From Gavia stellata (lineage: Eukaryota; Chordata; Aves; Gaviiformes; Gaviidae): DNA of 64,000 nt. The notes beneath the pieces were generated by a model that made no database searches, was not told the origin of the DNA, and worked only from the letters and a program-made list of their open reading frames with translations. The stretch is taken from positions 74,434,135-74,498,134 of the forward strand of contig NC_082595.1 in the NCBI RefSeq assembly GCF_030936135.1, written 5' to 3'. A program made the translations under genes and the position numbers. This document shows, in pieces, positions 40,132 to 50,600 of this stretch (within the stretch, counting starts at the first letter, position 1; each line of letters begins with the position of its first letter).

Positions 40132-42174
40132 CTTAAAAACAGAACACACACACAAAAAGATTAATTCTGCAGCTACTGAAAGACATGCTAGATTCTTCTT
40201 CCCTGTCAAAGGCAGAAAATGAGGAGATGTAATTAAGATTGCGACATCCTAAAGGCTGGAATTACTTCTGCTTTCCTTTCGTCTGCTCCTTTTCTTTTGT
40301 TGCACCACGCTGGGACTTTCCCAACATATCTAATGTTTCTGCTGTTTACAGAAATAATGCCATGGCTCGAAAGAAGGCACACAGTTACCCTCTAGGGATA
40401 TTTATAGTGCAAGTTCTCAGTACATGCTCAGCATTGCTACAGCGATAAACTACCAGCCTGTCAGAGTCAAGGGGCACGTGGCTTTTGAGAATCTCGTCCC
40501 TTACCAAATGCACATCTGATCAATGAACTCATCCCAGTTGTTGGATCTACCCCAGGAAAACAAGGCCAAGAGTTATATGAAACAGTGTTTACAATTGTAC
40601 ATACTGTGTATAGAGGCACATGGCAGGGGATTTGGAATGAGATGATCTTTAAGATCCCTTCTAACCCAAACCATTCTATGCATTATTATTATTTTAAGCA
40701 AGTATCCACCCTAACAGAGGACGCATTCTCAGGATTATAGGGGATAAAAAGATTTATGTGCATTTTCGGCCAGGGAAACATCTAGATTATCTTGCCTGAT
40801 CTCCTGCAAACCACAGGCTGCTGAATTTCTCTTGATTATTCCTACAGTGTCTTAAAATGAAGCACATCAGTTCTTTGGAAACTGAACCCTGCCTCTGGTC
40901 CAAGAGCAGGAGAGGATTCATGTGTCTTCAGTACTTGAGACTCTTGTATACCTTTAGGGGACTTTCACTGTAGTATACAATCATATCATTAGTCCTGCAG
41001 AGAAAATTGAATTGTGAAATAAATGACTAATTACCTTTCCAAGTTTCTTGACAATCTGCCATGGAAAAAAAATTCTCCCTGCAGAAGCCCTCCCTACACA
41101 GTTCATGAAACTTCTCACTGAAGTCTGGTGAACGGGTGCATTTCAGAAAGACACCCAGTCTTGTACGTAAGTTTCCAAATAATCATGAGGCCACCTTGTT
41201 ACCCAGTAAATTGTTCTGATGTTTAATTATCCTCACTGCTAGGAAAATGCATATACTTCCACAATGAGTCTGTCAGTTTTCAATTTCCAGTCATTGTGTT
41301 ATTATATACCCAGACCTACACTAATGACTGTGTTCTCTGTGCAAGTATTTACATTGCTTAGTTGTCATTCGTAATCTCCTCTTCAATAGAACAAACTATT
41401 GGAATTCCTTATACTGTAAGTTTGGGGGTTTGGATCGCAGTTTATAGGCTGGTTTTGGTTTAGTGTTTGTGTGACTCCTTTTCTTAATAGCATTCTGCCA
41501 TTTGGAATTATTTTTACATTAGTGTATTTCAAACACAGATCAGTGAATGTCAGTACTGATGGCAAGGAGTAGAAGAGAGAAATAATAGGGCAGATTTGCT
41601 AGAATGAAGTAAAGTCCAACATATGTATTCCCATGAGGGGAGCATTGCTTTCATAACACACAACTCTGCAAACCAGTAAACTAACAAGCCTCAAAAAAGC
41701 ACAATCCTGCTAAGCTCTTGTGAATATTGTGTGTGCTGCTGATGTCGGTTGTCTATTCCTATCTGTGATTCTATTAGTCTTTCTTGCTCAAAAGAAGTCA
41801 AGTCTCAAATAAATAATTAAAACCAAGAGTTTTTTGTTACTCTTGACTTTTGAAACAGCAAACAGAAATTAGTGTTTTTTTCCCCCCCCCCTTTTCTTCA
41901 GTGCAGAGTTTTTAAGTGTCTGCACTGGGAGTAAAGAAAACAACACATGTGAACACAGCTATGTGGAATTTCTCACCTTTGCCTCCCCTACATCAATAGC
42001 GATTGAATATTCGAGCTGTGGGGGCAGAGCTCCATCAGTGTTTCTCAGGTAGCGCTGCACGCTGGGCACAGCATCCCCATCCAGATTTATTTCACCTTTT
42101 TTTGGAAACATTGAAAGGAGCATTTCCACTTCCAGCAGCTGGAGCTCCAGGCATTCTTGTACTGTGACAGCCAT
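39454..42174 (-). CDS. RWDD2A: RWDD2A, RWD domain-containing protein 2A
   Basis: Two coding exons on the minus strand (42174-41977 and 40131-39454) join in frame to give 291 residues, against about 292 in human. The N-terminal RWD domain (about residues 8-130) includes [14 protein letters not shown] and the RWD hallmark YPxxxP as YPHVAP (about residues 79-84). The C-terminal half, with [35 protein letters not shown] and [18 protein letters not shown], matches the DUF1115-type C-terminal domain of the RWDD2 family. Its cellular role is not well defined; RWD domains generally act in protein-protein contacts. The start at 42174 (GCAATGG) is the first ATG of the [12 protein letters not shown] frame and lies next to the CpG island. 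The gene is head-to-head with PGM3 and tail-to-tail with ME1, as in other vertebrates. RWDD2B was the alternative; the neighbours favour RWDD2A. Confidence 0.95.
40132..41976 (-). other. RWDD2A: RWDD2A intron, 1.85 kb
   Basis: This is the single intron between the RWDD2A coding exons. It contains a CR1 3' tail on the plus strand near 40622-40683 and a C-rich homopolymer at about 41881-41890. Nothing else is recognisable. Confidence 0.85.
40622..40683 (+). mobile_element. CR1 LINE 3' tail fragment
   Basis: ATGATCTTTAAGATCCCTTC followed by TAACCCAAACCATTCTATG is the typical plus-strand CR1 3' end (the usual form is GGTCCCTTCCAACCCAAACCATTCTATG). Only about 60 bp are recognisable, so this is a severely 5'-truncated copy. 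The left border is approximate. Confidence 0.75.
41977..42174 (-). CDS. RWDD2A: RWDD2A first coding exon
   Basis: This exon has 66 codons from ATG at 42174-42172 to GAGGCAAAG, followed by donor GTGAGA. It encodes the first part of the RWD domain, ending [10 protein letters not shown]. The phase at the donor is 0. Confidence 0.95.
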
Positions 42175-42449
42175 TGCACTGCCATCCGCACCCCTGGAAC
42201 GAGAGGCCTGGAGTCAAACCCCGGGCTTTAACACACAGTGAGGCTTAGCACCACGCCGTGCAACCGAACGAGCCGGCCTCCGCCGAGAAACCCCGGTGTT
42301 TTTTAAGGACGGAATTTGCATTAAATCCAGCTGGCTACAAAACGCTTAGAAGTTAGCTCCTCACAGGCGCGCTCCGCAGCCAAGCTGAAGAGGGGAGGGA
42401 GGGCGACGCGGCACCGCGGCCAGCGAGCAGCCGCCGCCAGCGCCGGGCC

Positions 42450-42459
42450 GCGCATGCGC
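42450..42459. promoter_or_regulatory. NRF1-type palindrome, RWDD2A-proximal
   Basis: GCGCATGCGC is a perfect match to the core of the nuclear respiratory factor 1 consensus. It lies 276 bp upstream of the RWDD2A ATG. A second identical copy lies 250 bp further toward PGM3. Confidence 0.7.
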
Positions 42460-42699
42460 GCCGGCAGCCTCACCTGGCCTGCACTGGTTTCAACCGCGAG
42501 GCAGAGGACAGCGGAGCGGAGCGGAGGGGAGGCGAGGCGAGGCGATACGGCACGGCTGTTCGTGCCGCCTCCCCGGTGGGGGCCGCCGAGGCGAGGAAGC
42601 GGCGCGCAACCCTCGACCCAGCGCCGCTACGGCCGCCCTCAGCCCGGAGCGCGGCCGTTGGGCGGAGGCGTCGCGAGCCGCCGGCGGGCAGGAGGGGGC

Positions 42700-42709
42700 G
42701 CGCATGCGC
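42700..42709. promoter_or_regulatory. NRF1-type palindrome, second copy
   Basis: This is an identical GCGCATGCGC, inside the same CpG island and exactly 250 bp from the first copy. Confidence 0.7.
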
Positions 42710-43340
42710 CTTGGGCGAGGCGGGATCGCCGCCGGGAGAGAGGCACAGTCCGGTGCGGACCGGCAGCGAGGGGGCTCGGTGTCTTTGCCAGCTCCGCGTC
42801 TCCCTCCCACCGCGTCGTGGGCTCGGGGGGAGCGGGGCTACACACCATGCTCCTTTAGCCACCCGCTCCCTTGTAAATCTCCACAGTCAAGGCGTGAGAC
42901 GCGAGGGCGGGCGCGGGGCTTGCCTGCCCGAGCTCAGCCCCCTCAGCGGGGCCTCTCCCAAAAGCCCGTCAGGGAAACCGGCTGCCGCGGGGAACGGGGA
43001 ACGCCGCGGGAGTGGGCAGGGGTGGGCGCCCGGGGGAGGGCGGCGGGCTGCCTGAGGTGAGGAGTAAAATCACGGCAGGCCTCCCTCTGAGGGAGGTGCC
43101 CTTCGCTTTCCCTGAGGTACCGTTCGTACCGTTGGGCGTTTGCTGCCCCTGAGGTGGGGCAGGTACCCTGAGGTCGGTGGCACCGCCCGGTGCCCCGCTG
43201 ACCCAGGCAGAGCCTTACAGGCCGGGCCGGGCCAGTGAGCAGTGCGCACGGGCATGAAAGAGCACAAAATGGGAGACACGACGTTTATGTACGTGGGCAG
43301 ATGCGGTTGGTGTCTGGGGCGGCAACTTGAAGTCCGTGCG

Positions 43341-43348
43341 TGACGTCA
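43341..43348. promoter_or_regulatory. CRE palindrome
   Basis: TGACGTCA is the full consensus for CREB/ATF-family factors. It lies about 300 bp upstream of the PGM3 first-exon donor. Confidence 0.6.
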
Positions 43349-43543
43349 GTGAAGTTGTGCAAGACTTGGTGTCACTGAGACCTTAATCCGTTACAAAGAA
43401 ATCTGGTTTCCTCCTGAAGACACTCCTTCCTGACGTTAACGCTGGATTTTCTCTGCGCGACAGCGCTGCGGGACGGCTCTGGGCCGAGCCCCCAACCCCA
43501 ACCCCGGCCCCAGCTCTGACTGACAAGTGGGCGTGGCCCGGGC

Positions 43544-43626
43544 GCCACGTGGCGGCTGCGAGCCCGCCCACGGCGCTGCCATTGGGCGGGCGTGGCGTAG
43601 GGGCGTGGCCGCGCCGGCTCCGGAAG
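43544..43626 (+). promoter_or_regulatory. PGM3: proximal PGM3 promoter: E-box, inverted CCAAT, GC box, ETS site
   Basis: In order: GCCACGTGGC (43544-43553, CACGTG E-box), CCATTGG (43579-43585, inverted CCAAT), overlapping GGGCGGG (43584-43590), two GGCGTGG boxes and CCGGAAG (43620-43626, ETS). The ETS site lies about 25 bp before the exon 1 donor, so the transcription start is probably very close to it. Confidence 0.6.
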
Positions 43627-43651
43627 GGGAGTGAGGTGGCGGCGGCGGCAG
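43620..43651 (+). other. PGM3: PGM3 non-coding first exon (3' end)
   Basis: GGCGGCGGCGGCAG followed by the consensus donor GTGAGT at 43652 marks the end of an untranslated first exon. No ATG in it opens the PGM3 frame. The 5' limit is unknown, and the start given is only the ETS site. It would splice to the acceptor at 44401. Confidence 0.6.
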
Positions 43652-44401
43652 GTGAGTGGCGCCGGCTGAGGCGGGGGGGTCCGGTGGGGCTCCTGTCCCT
43701 CGCAAGTGGCCTCGGGTGGCGGTGCTGGGCGGGCCCCGAGGCCCTCGGCAGTGCAGGGAGGCGGCTGCTGGAGCCGCTTGTGGTGGCGTGCGTCCGGCGG
43801 GCTGGCCCTTCCCGGCCCGACGGCTGTCAGCGCCTCAGGTGCCTGGGGCCGGGTGGAAACCGTGGCGTTGGCGCGGCCGGCGCGGTGGGTCCGTACAGAG
43901 CACCTTAGCAGATCCGCGATCCGAGTAAAACATCCAGGTGACACTGCTGGGGGGTTCCCTGTGGCTGCAAGGGCTTGAAGAAGGAGGACGGGCTGCTTTT
44001 GAACTCAAAAGTTAATGTATAGAGTCGTGGCCGAGTGCACTGAGTGGCTAATGTTGCAGTGAGAAATGGCCAGCCCTTTGCAATAACTTCGTTAGGATCC
44101 CTGGATCCAGCCGATTGAGAATGGTGGCTCTCCTCACCTAAATCCCGTCATCCTTTCATGATCTGGTGAAATGCGGAGCTCTGTTTATGTAGTGCTGTAG
44201 TGGGAATGTAGAACCTCCTTCATGGATTGCTCTGGTAATGGTTCCCCTTGCAGTCCCACCGAAGGATTTGTGGGATATGAACGGTATTGTGTTGATGCCG
44301 GTTTGAAATACCTGTGGGCTTCAAAATTAAAGTGCAAAATGTGAAGCTAATTACAACGATTTGATTTCTCTCACTTGCATCTGTGTTACTTCCTTCTCTA
44401 G
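43652..44401 (+). other. PGM3: PGM3 first intron (5' UTR intron)
   Basis: This 750-bp intron runs from donor GTGAGT to the acceptor before the ATG exon. Its first 300 bp still belong to the CpG island. No gene is seen in it. Confidence 0.75.
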
Positions 44402-44403
44402 AA

Positions 44404-44607
44404 ATGGATTCTGAAGCACTTAAAAAATACTCAGCGTTACATCCTAAACCTGCTGGACTTACTCTTCAGTATGGCACTGCTGGATTTCGCACCAAGGCCA
44501 AACAGCTTGATCATGTCATGTTTCGCATGGGCTTGCTGGCTGTTCTCAGGTCCAAAGCCATGGTATCTACTATTGGCATCATGGTTACAGCATCTCACAA
44601 TCCTGAA
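44404..44607 (+). CDS. PGM3: PGM3 coding exon 1 (residues 1-68)
   Basis: The acceptor AG ends at 44401, the ATG is at 44404 and the donor is GTAAGA. It encodes the start of domain 1 and ends in VTASHNPE, including the catalytic phosphoserine S64. Confidence 0.97.
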
Positions 44608-47600
44608 GTAAGAACAACCTTTTCTTTAAAAAGAAAATAGATGTGATCCGTCTGGTGGAAACAAAGCTCTTTATGGTTCTGAGAGACCAGATCCTGAAGG
44701 CACTTGGACCTACTTAAACCATGTGTTTAGCCTGCTCCCTGTAAACATGATGTCTGTCATGTTTGAAGTTACTTTTCCCTGTACATAGGAGTGCCATTTT
44801 CTATCATGTGGAAATGCTGTAACGTAGGTAATTTGTAACATTGCTAAGCTAGGAGTACCCTTGAGAAGAGATGAACCTTTGAGCAAAATCTGCTAGTTTA
44901 AAAAATAAAGAGATGCAGCAATTACAAATCAGGCATTTAGACTTCTGCTGCTGTGGAGCATTCCAGGTTATTAGAATCTCCCCTTACGTCATTTTAATGT
45001 CAAATTAATTTCATACCAAAATTATAAGGGGGAAAAAGTCAGTTACTTAATAAGCTGGTTACATTACTTTTTTGAGCTTACTAGAGATGTAAATAAACAG
45101 CTAAGCTATTGCTTCCCAGAAATGCTCCGCATTTAAAGAAGCAATGTGATTGAACCATGTGTCGGCTGTCTTCAAAAAGATTTTACTGTTTCCCACTTTT
45201 AGACTTGGTATCTTTTGTTCTGTTTTCCTCTAAGGAAGATAATGGTGTAAAGCTGGTTGATCCTCTTGGTGAAATGCTGCACCCTTCCTGGGAGGAGTAT
45301 GCCACACAACTAGCAAATGCAGAGGAGCAAGAATTACAGAAAATAATAACAGAGATCTGCCAAAAAGCAGCAGTGAACCAGCACAAAGATGCTTCAGTTT
45401 TTATTGGTAGAGACACCAGGTAATTACAAAATGCTGTAGATGGGTACTGCTATGGAAGTGCCAACGTTTTGTTCATGGGTGCTTTTGGATGTTTAACCCT
45501 CCACAGTCAGATTATGCTTTATTTTATGCCTAGTCTGCTACCTGTTAAAGTAATTTATGATGAGAGCAATAAACAAAAGTTTTCCCTTGCTGTTCCTGTA
45601 GTAGCTTCCCTGATAGTTACGAGAACTTCCTAGCACTGTTTCCAAATGGGATGCTTTATTGTGGGTTTGGGGTTTCTTTTTGTGGGTACTGTGTGATATC
45701 CATGTGTGTTCAGCAGTTTATTTGTCTTTGCAATTCTCTGGGGTGGTGGCTTTTAAACTTTTTTATTGGGAAGCCCCTACCATAGAAAAAGGTATGGATT
45801 TCGTCATATTGAATCTAAGTCTGCTGGCAGAAAGCTTGTAGAGTCTTCTTCCACATGTGCTTCCTTCCCAAGTCCATACATAAATGTCTTCTGCAAAGGT
45901 TATCAGTTGTATTTGTTGTTTTCCAGGCCAAGCAGCGAGAAACTTTCGCAGTCAGTAATAGATGGTATCTCCGTTCTAGGTGGTCAGTACCATGGTATGT
46001 TGTGCTTTTGCAATTCTAGTCTGATTTCAAGTTTTTATGTAAATGTGACTCTGTTATGCAGACCTAAAGCAGTAGCCCAGACACCATTTCCATTTTTGCT
46101 TGTGATGATCTTCTTTCAGGACAGTTGTATGGCTTTAATGTGAGGGGCTGGGGGGTTCATCTTTTAGTAACAGAACTTGAAAAATTTAATAAGAGTTTCC
46201 TGCACTGCATTTGTGCATTTGTCTGTTTATTGTAGAATAGCAAGTACTGTACAACTTTTAAGGAGGAATTAATGTAGTATTCTATTTCTGAATGTTGTGC
46301 CCTTTATTTTATGCTAGATTATGGTCTGGTGACAACACCACAGCTACATTACATGGTCTGCTGTCAAAACACCCAAGGGCAGTATGGGAAAGCAACACTG
46401 GAAGGTTATTACGAAAAACTATCCAAAGCTTTTACAGAACTGATAAAACAGGTGAATACTGGGCATTGTCTTCTTCATGCAAATGTACAAAATTAATACC
46501 TTCTGTTTGTTAGCCTGTTTGGGTCTGAAGTTTTGAGTTCAGCATGCGTCTAGGTGTGGTTTCACTAGGGCATGAGTTCACTTTGCCCCTTCTTCCCTTG
46601 TGCTAAGTCTCCCAGCTCTGGAGAGAGTCAGAGGCACCTGAAGATTGACTGTGCCAATGGAATAGGAGCCCTGAAACTATCAGAAATGGAGCCCTACTTT
46701 CCAAAGGAGGTGCTAATTCACCTATATAATGATGGAACCAAGGAGAAGCTCAATCACTTATGTGGTGCAGATTTCGTAAAAGTTCACCAGAAACCACCTA
46801 GAGGTACGTTGTCATTAATTCTATATCCTTTTGCCTCCTCCAGCTCTGAAAACACAGGGTCTAGCTATGGTGTATCATCTTCAGATAAGCTGAGCTCTCC
46901 TGTTTCGTACTAAGTGACTGCATTAATGGTTCTGCTTGCACAATGGAGGGAGAGAATCCTACAGCTAGTTTTGACACATCCCTAGTTTATGTTAGCCTAA
47001 ATTGTTTGGAGGAGTACAGTATATCTCTGGCTGAAGTATGTTTGACGATCCTGTCTGAATGTTAAGCTGGTGGAGTCCAAAGGTCAGTCAGGAGTAGCTT
47101 ACTTTTATTTACTTTACTTCCCTTTTGTGTTATCAAGAAACATCCCAAGGGATCGGGCCCAGCCAGCACGGGTTCATGAAGGGCAGGTCCTGCTTGACCA
47201 ACCTGATCTCCTTCTATGACCAGGTGAGCCGCCGAGGGGATGAGGGAAAGGCTGTGGATGTTGTCTGCCTGGACTTTAGTAAAGCCTTTGACACCGTTTC
47301 CCACAGTATTCTCCTGGAGCAGCTGGTGACTTGTGGCTTAGACAGGTGCACTCTTCGCTGGCTAAAATTGATCGTTCATTGACAGCTGGCTGAATATGAG
47401 CCAGCAGTGTGCCCAGGTGGCCAAGAAGGCTAATGGCATCCTGGCCTGTATCAGAAATAGTGTGGCCAGCAGGAGCAAGGAGGTGATCGTGCCCCTGTAC
47501 TCGGCGCTGTTGAGGCCGCACCTCGAATACTGTGTTTGCTTTTGGGCCCCTCACTACAAGAAGGACACTGAGGTGCTGGAGCGTGTCCAGAGAAGGGTGA

Positions 47601-50600
47601 CGAAGCTGGTGAGGGGTCTGGAGCACAAGTCTTATGAGGAGTGGCTGAGGGAACTGGGGTTGTTCTGTCTGCAGAAGAGGAGGCTGAGGGGAGACCTCAT
47701 CGCTCTCTATGATTACCTGAAAGGGGGTTGCAGAGAGGTGGGTGTTGGTCTCGTCTCCCAAGTGACTAGCGACAGGACAAGAGGAAATGGCCTCAAGTTG
47801 TGCCAGGGGAGATTCAGGCTGGATATTAGGAAAAATTTCTTTACTGAGAGAGTGGTGAGACACTGGAATAAGCTGCCCAGGGAGGTGGTGGAGTCACCCT
47901 CACTGGAGGTGTTCAAGGAACGTGTGGATGAGGCATTGTGGGACATGGTTTAATGGGCATGGTGGTGTTAGTTGATGGTTGGACTTGATGATCTTGCAGG
48001 TCTTTTCCAACCTTAGTGATTCTGTGATTTACATTGTGGGCTAGGGCTGCAGATACTTTTCTGGGTTCCTGAGGAAGAGCTTGGATAATTAACAGCTTGG
48101 TGCCAGCAGACTGACTGATTGACATAAACCATTGAGGAAATAATTTGATCCAATTTCCTGCAAAGTGCATAAAAGAAAACCCCTGAACTGGGGGAGCAGG
48201 CTAGTTTGGATATTAGATTATTTAAGGTTAAACTGAGCTCCCTGTTCGACAACGGCACCCTCACTGCAACTGCTAGCTGAATCTGAACGTTGACGTATGG
48301 TGTCATTTCCCCCTTGCCACTCTGCTTGTGTGCTGGAGAAATGTAGAAAGGGGAGCAGCACAGTGGCAGCATGTCACATCTGGATCGCAGCTCTAACTGG
48401 GACTGAAGGGAGACTTCTTGGTCATTTCCATGCAGGGATGTGCTCTGTAAAGAAAATGTGGTTGCATAACCAGTTGCTGAAATGAACTGATTTCTCTGAA
48501 GTGTTAAGCAGTAACAGCTTCCTGTTTAAAGTCATAGGGAGTCTCAACCTGTTAAATGTTGCAGTTGCCATTACCTCATGCTTTAGCTTGAGGATCTCAA
48601 TGGCAGTGGGACATATTGCCCTGTATCACTGTAAGCATGCAGGAGAATAAACAGGCAAGTTTTGGGGTGTAGTTTCCTGTGCTCTTGAAGGACAAGGTGT
48701 CAGCAAAGTGGGCCAGTTTTCCTGTCTGCTTGTGTATTAAAATGTGTTTTTCCAAGAAGGGGTTACAGGATGCAGTGTGTCCTTTCGCGCTCCCTGCTGA
48801 GTTCCTGAGGGACTCTGAAATCAGCCTAGGGAATGGCCAGCTGTAGACTTTCTGAGAAATGGATTCTGAGCTTAATGTGAGGAAGGATCTTGGACAGCAT
48901 CTTAGAGAAATGCAAGAATCCTAGAATTGTTAGGGTTGGAAGGGACCTTTAAAGGTCATCTAGTCCCCCTCTGCAATGAGCGGGGACATCTTTAACTAGA
49001 TCAGGTTGCTCAGAGCCCTGTCCAACCTGACCTTGAATGTTTCCAGGGATGGGGCATCTACCACCTCTCTAGGCAACCTATTCCAGTGTTTCACCACCCT
49101 CATAGTGAAGAACGTCTTCCTTATATCTAGTCTAAATCGATCCTCTTTTGGTTTAAAACCATTACCCCTTATACTATCACAACAGGCCCTGCTAAAAATT
49201 TTGTCCCCATCTTTCTTATAAGCCCCCTTTAAGTACTGAAAGGCTGCAATAAGGTCTCCCTGGAGCCTTCTCTTCTCAAGGCTGAACAACCCCAATGCTG
49301 TCAGCCTGTCTTCATAGGAGAGGTGTTCCATCCCGCTGATCATTTTCGTGGCCCTCCTCTGGACCAGCTCCAACAGGTCCATGTCTTTCCTGTGCTGAGG
49401 ACTCCAGAGCTGGACACATTACTCCAGGTGAGGTCTCATGAGAGTGGATAGAGGGGCAGAATCAACTCCCTCGACCTGCTGGCCACACTTCTTTTGATGC
49501 AGCTGAATATATGTTTGGCTTTCTGGACTGGCTCATGTCCAGCTTTTCATCCACCAGTACCCCCGAGTCCTTCTCCTCAGGGCTGCTCTCAATCCCTTCA
49601 TCCCCCAGCCTATATTGATACCGGGGGTTGCCCCGGCCCAGGTGCAGGACCTTGCCCTTGGCCTTGTTGAACCTCATGAGGTTCACATGGGCCCACTTCT
49701 TGAGCTTGTCCAGGTCCCTCTGGATGGCATCCTGTCCCTCAGGTGTGTCAACCACACCACTCAGCTTGGTGTTGCCTGCAAACTTGCTTGATACCACTGT
49801 CATTGATGAAGATACTGAACAGTACTGGTCCCAGTATGGACCCCTGAGGGGCACCACTTGTCACTGATCTCCATCTGAACATTGAGCCATTGACCACTAC
49901 CCTCTAGATGCGACCATCCAACCAATTCCTCATCCACTGAACACTCCACCCATCAAATCCATCTCTCTCCAATTTAGGGAGAAGGATGTTGTGGGAGACT
50001 GTATCAAAGGCCTTACAGAAGTCCAGATTGACGACATCCGTAGCTCTTCCCTTGTCCACTGCTGTAGTCACTCCATTGTAGAAGGCCACTAGGTTGGTCA
50101 GGCAGGACTTGCCCTTGGTGAAGCCATGCTGGCTGTCTCAAATCACCTCCCTGTCCTCCATGTGCCTTAGCATAGCTTCTAGGAAGATCTGTTCTGTGAT
50201 CTGCCCAGGCAGTGAGGTGAGGTGCTTTAATGTACCTTAATAAAAGAGCAGTTCATTTTTGTGTGGCATTGCTGTGTCAGGTGGTGGCTGCTTCCTAGCT
50301 CTTTATCTATTGGCATTAAGCTTAGAAAGTTTTTGAGGCTGGTACTCCTTATGCATTATATACATTGTTGTATAAAATGAATATCAAGCAAACTAAATGT
50401 GAGGTATTTTATAGCCAGCAGCTTCACGTATATGTTTTTTGCACAGCTCTGAGAAGTCTCAATGATGGTTGCTTTGGAGTGTGGTTGTTTTTTCAATGGC
50501 AGGATTTATGTAACATCTCCTGCTGTAATTGCACTTCGGTGATGGCTTCGCTGGCATGGGGAGGCACGCTTGTCTTGCGTTAGGAGAGCATGTCTCCTGT

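Larger units (their letters stand above)
42180..43651. promoter_or_regulatory. CpG-island bidirectional promoter of RWDD2A and PGM3
   Basis: A very GC- and CpG-rich stretch lies between the divergent starts of RWDD2A (ATG at 42174, -) and PGM3 (first splice donor at 43652, +). It has no TATA box that I can see. It carries two NRF1-type palindromes (42450-42459 and 42700-42709), repeated CCTGAGGT, a CRE, an E-box, an inverted CCAAT box, a GC box and an ETS motif. The long open frames on both strands here are the usual by-product of high GC. Exact transcription starts cannot be read from sequence. Confidence 0.85.
44608..46607 (+). other. PGM3: PGM3 introns between coding exons 1 and 5
   Basis: Four short introns (44608-45234, 45420-45926, 45995-46317, 46452-46607) flank the small exons of this stretch. 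They hold nothing recognisable beyond splice signals. Confidence 0.85.

Noticed and set aside
42454-43055. Several overlapping open frames of 100-160 codons on both strands
   Set aside because: They lie in the CpG island, where high GC removes stop codons in all frames. The proteins are low-complexity Arg/Pro/Gly/Ala, with no domain and no consistent frame.
43561-43590. Possible ERSE (CCAAT-N9-CCACG) near the inverted CCAAT box
   Set aside because: At the nine-base spacing the required CGTGG is not present on the plus strand (the bases are CCCAC), so the element is incomplete.
43372-43944. 190-codon minus-strand open frame upstream of PGM3
   Set aside because: It has the same GC artefact, and it runs across the PGM3 promoter motifs and first-exon donor.
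47276-47863. 195-codon minus-strand open frame
   Set aside because: It is the antisense shadow of the plus-oriented CR1 ORF2.
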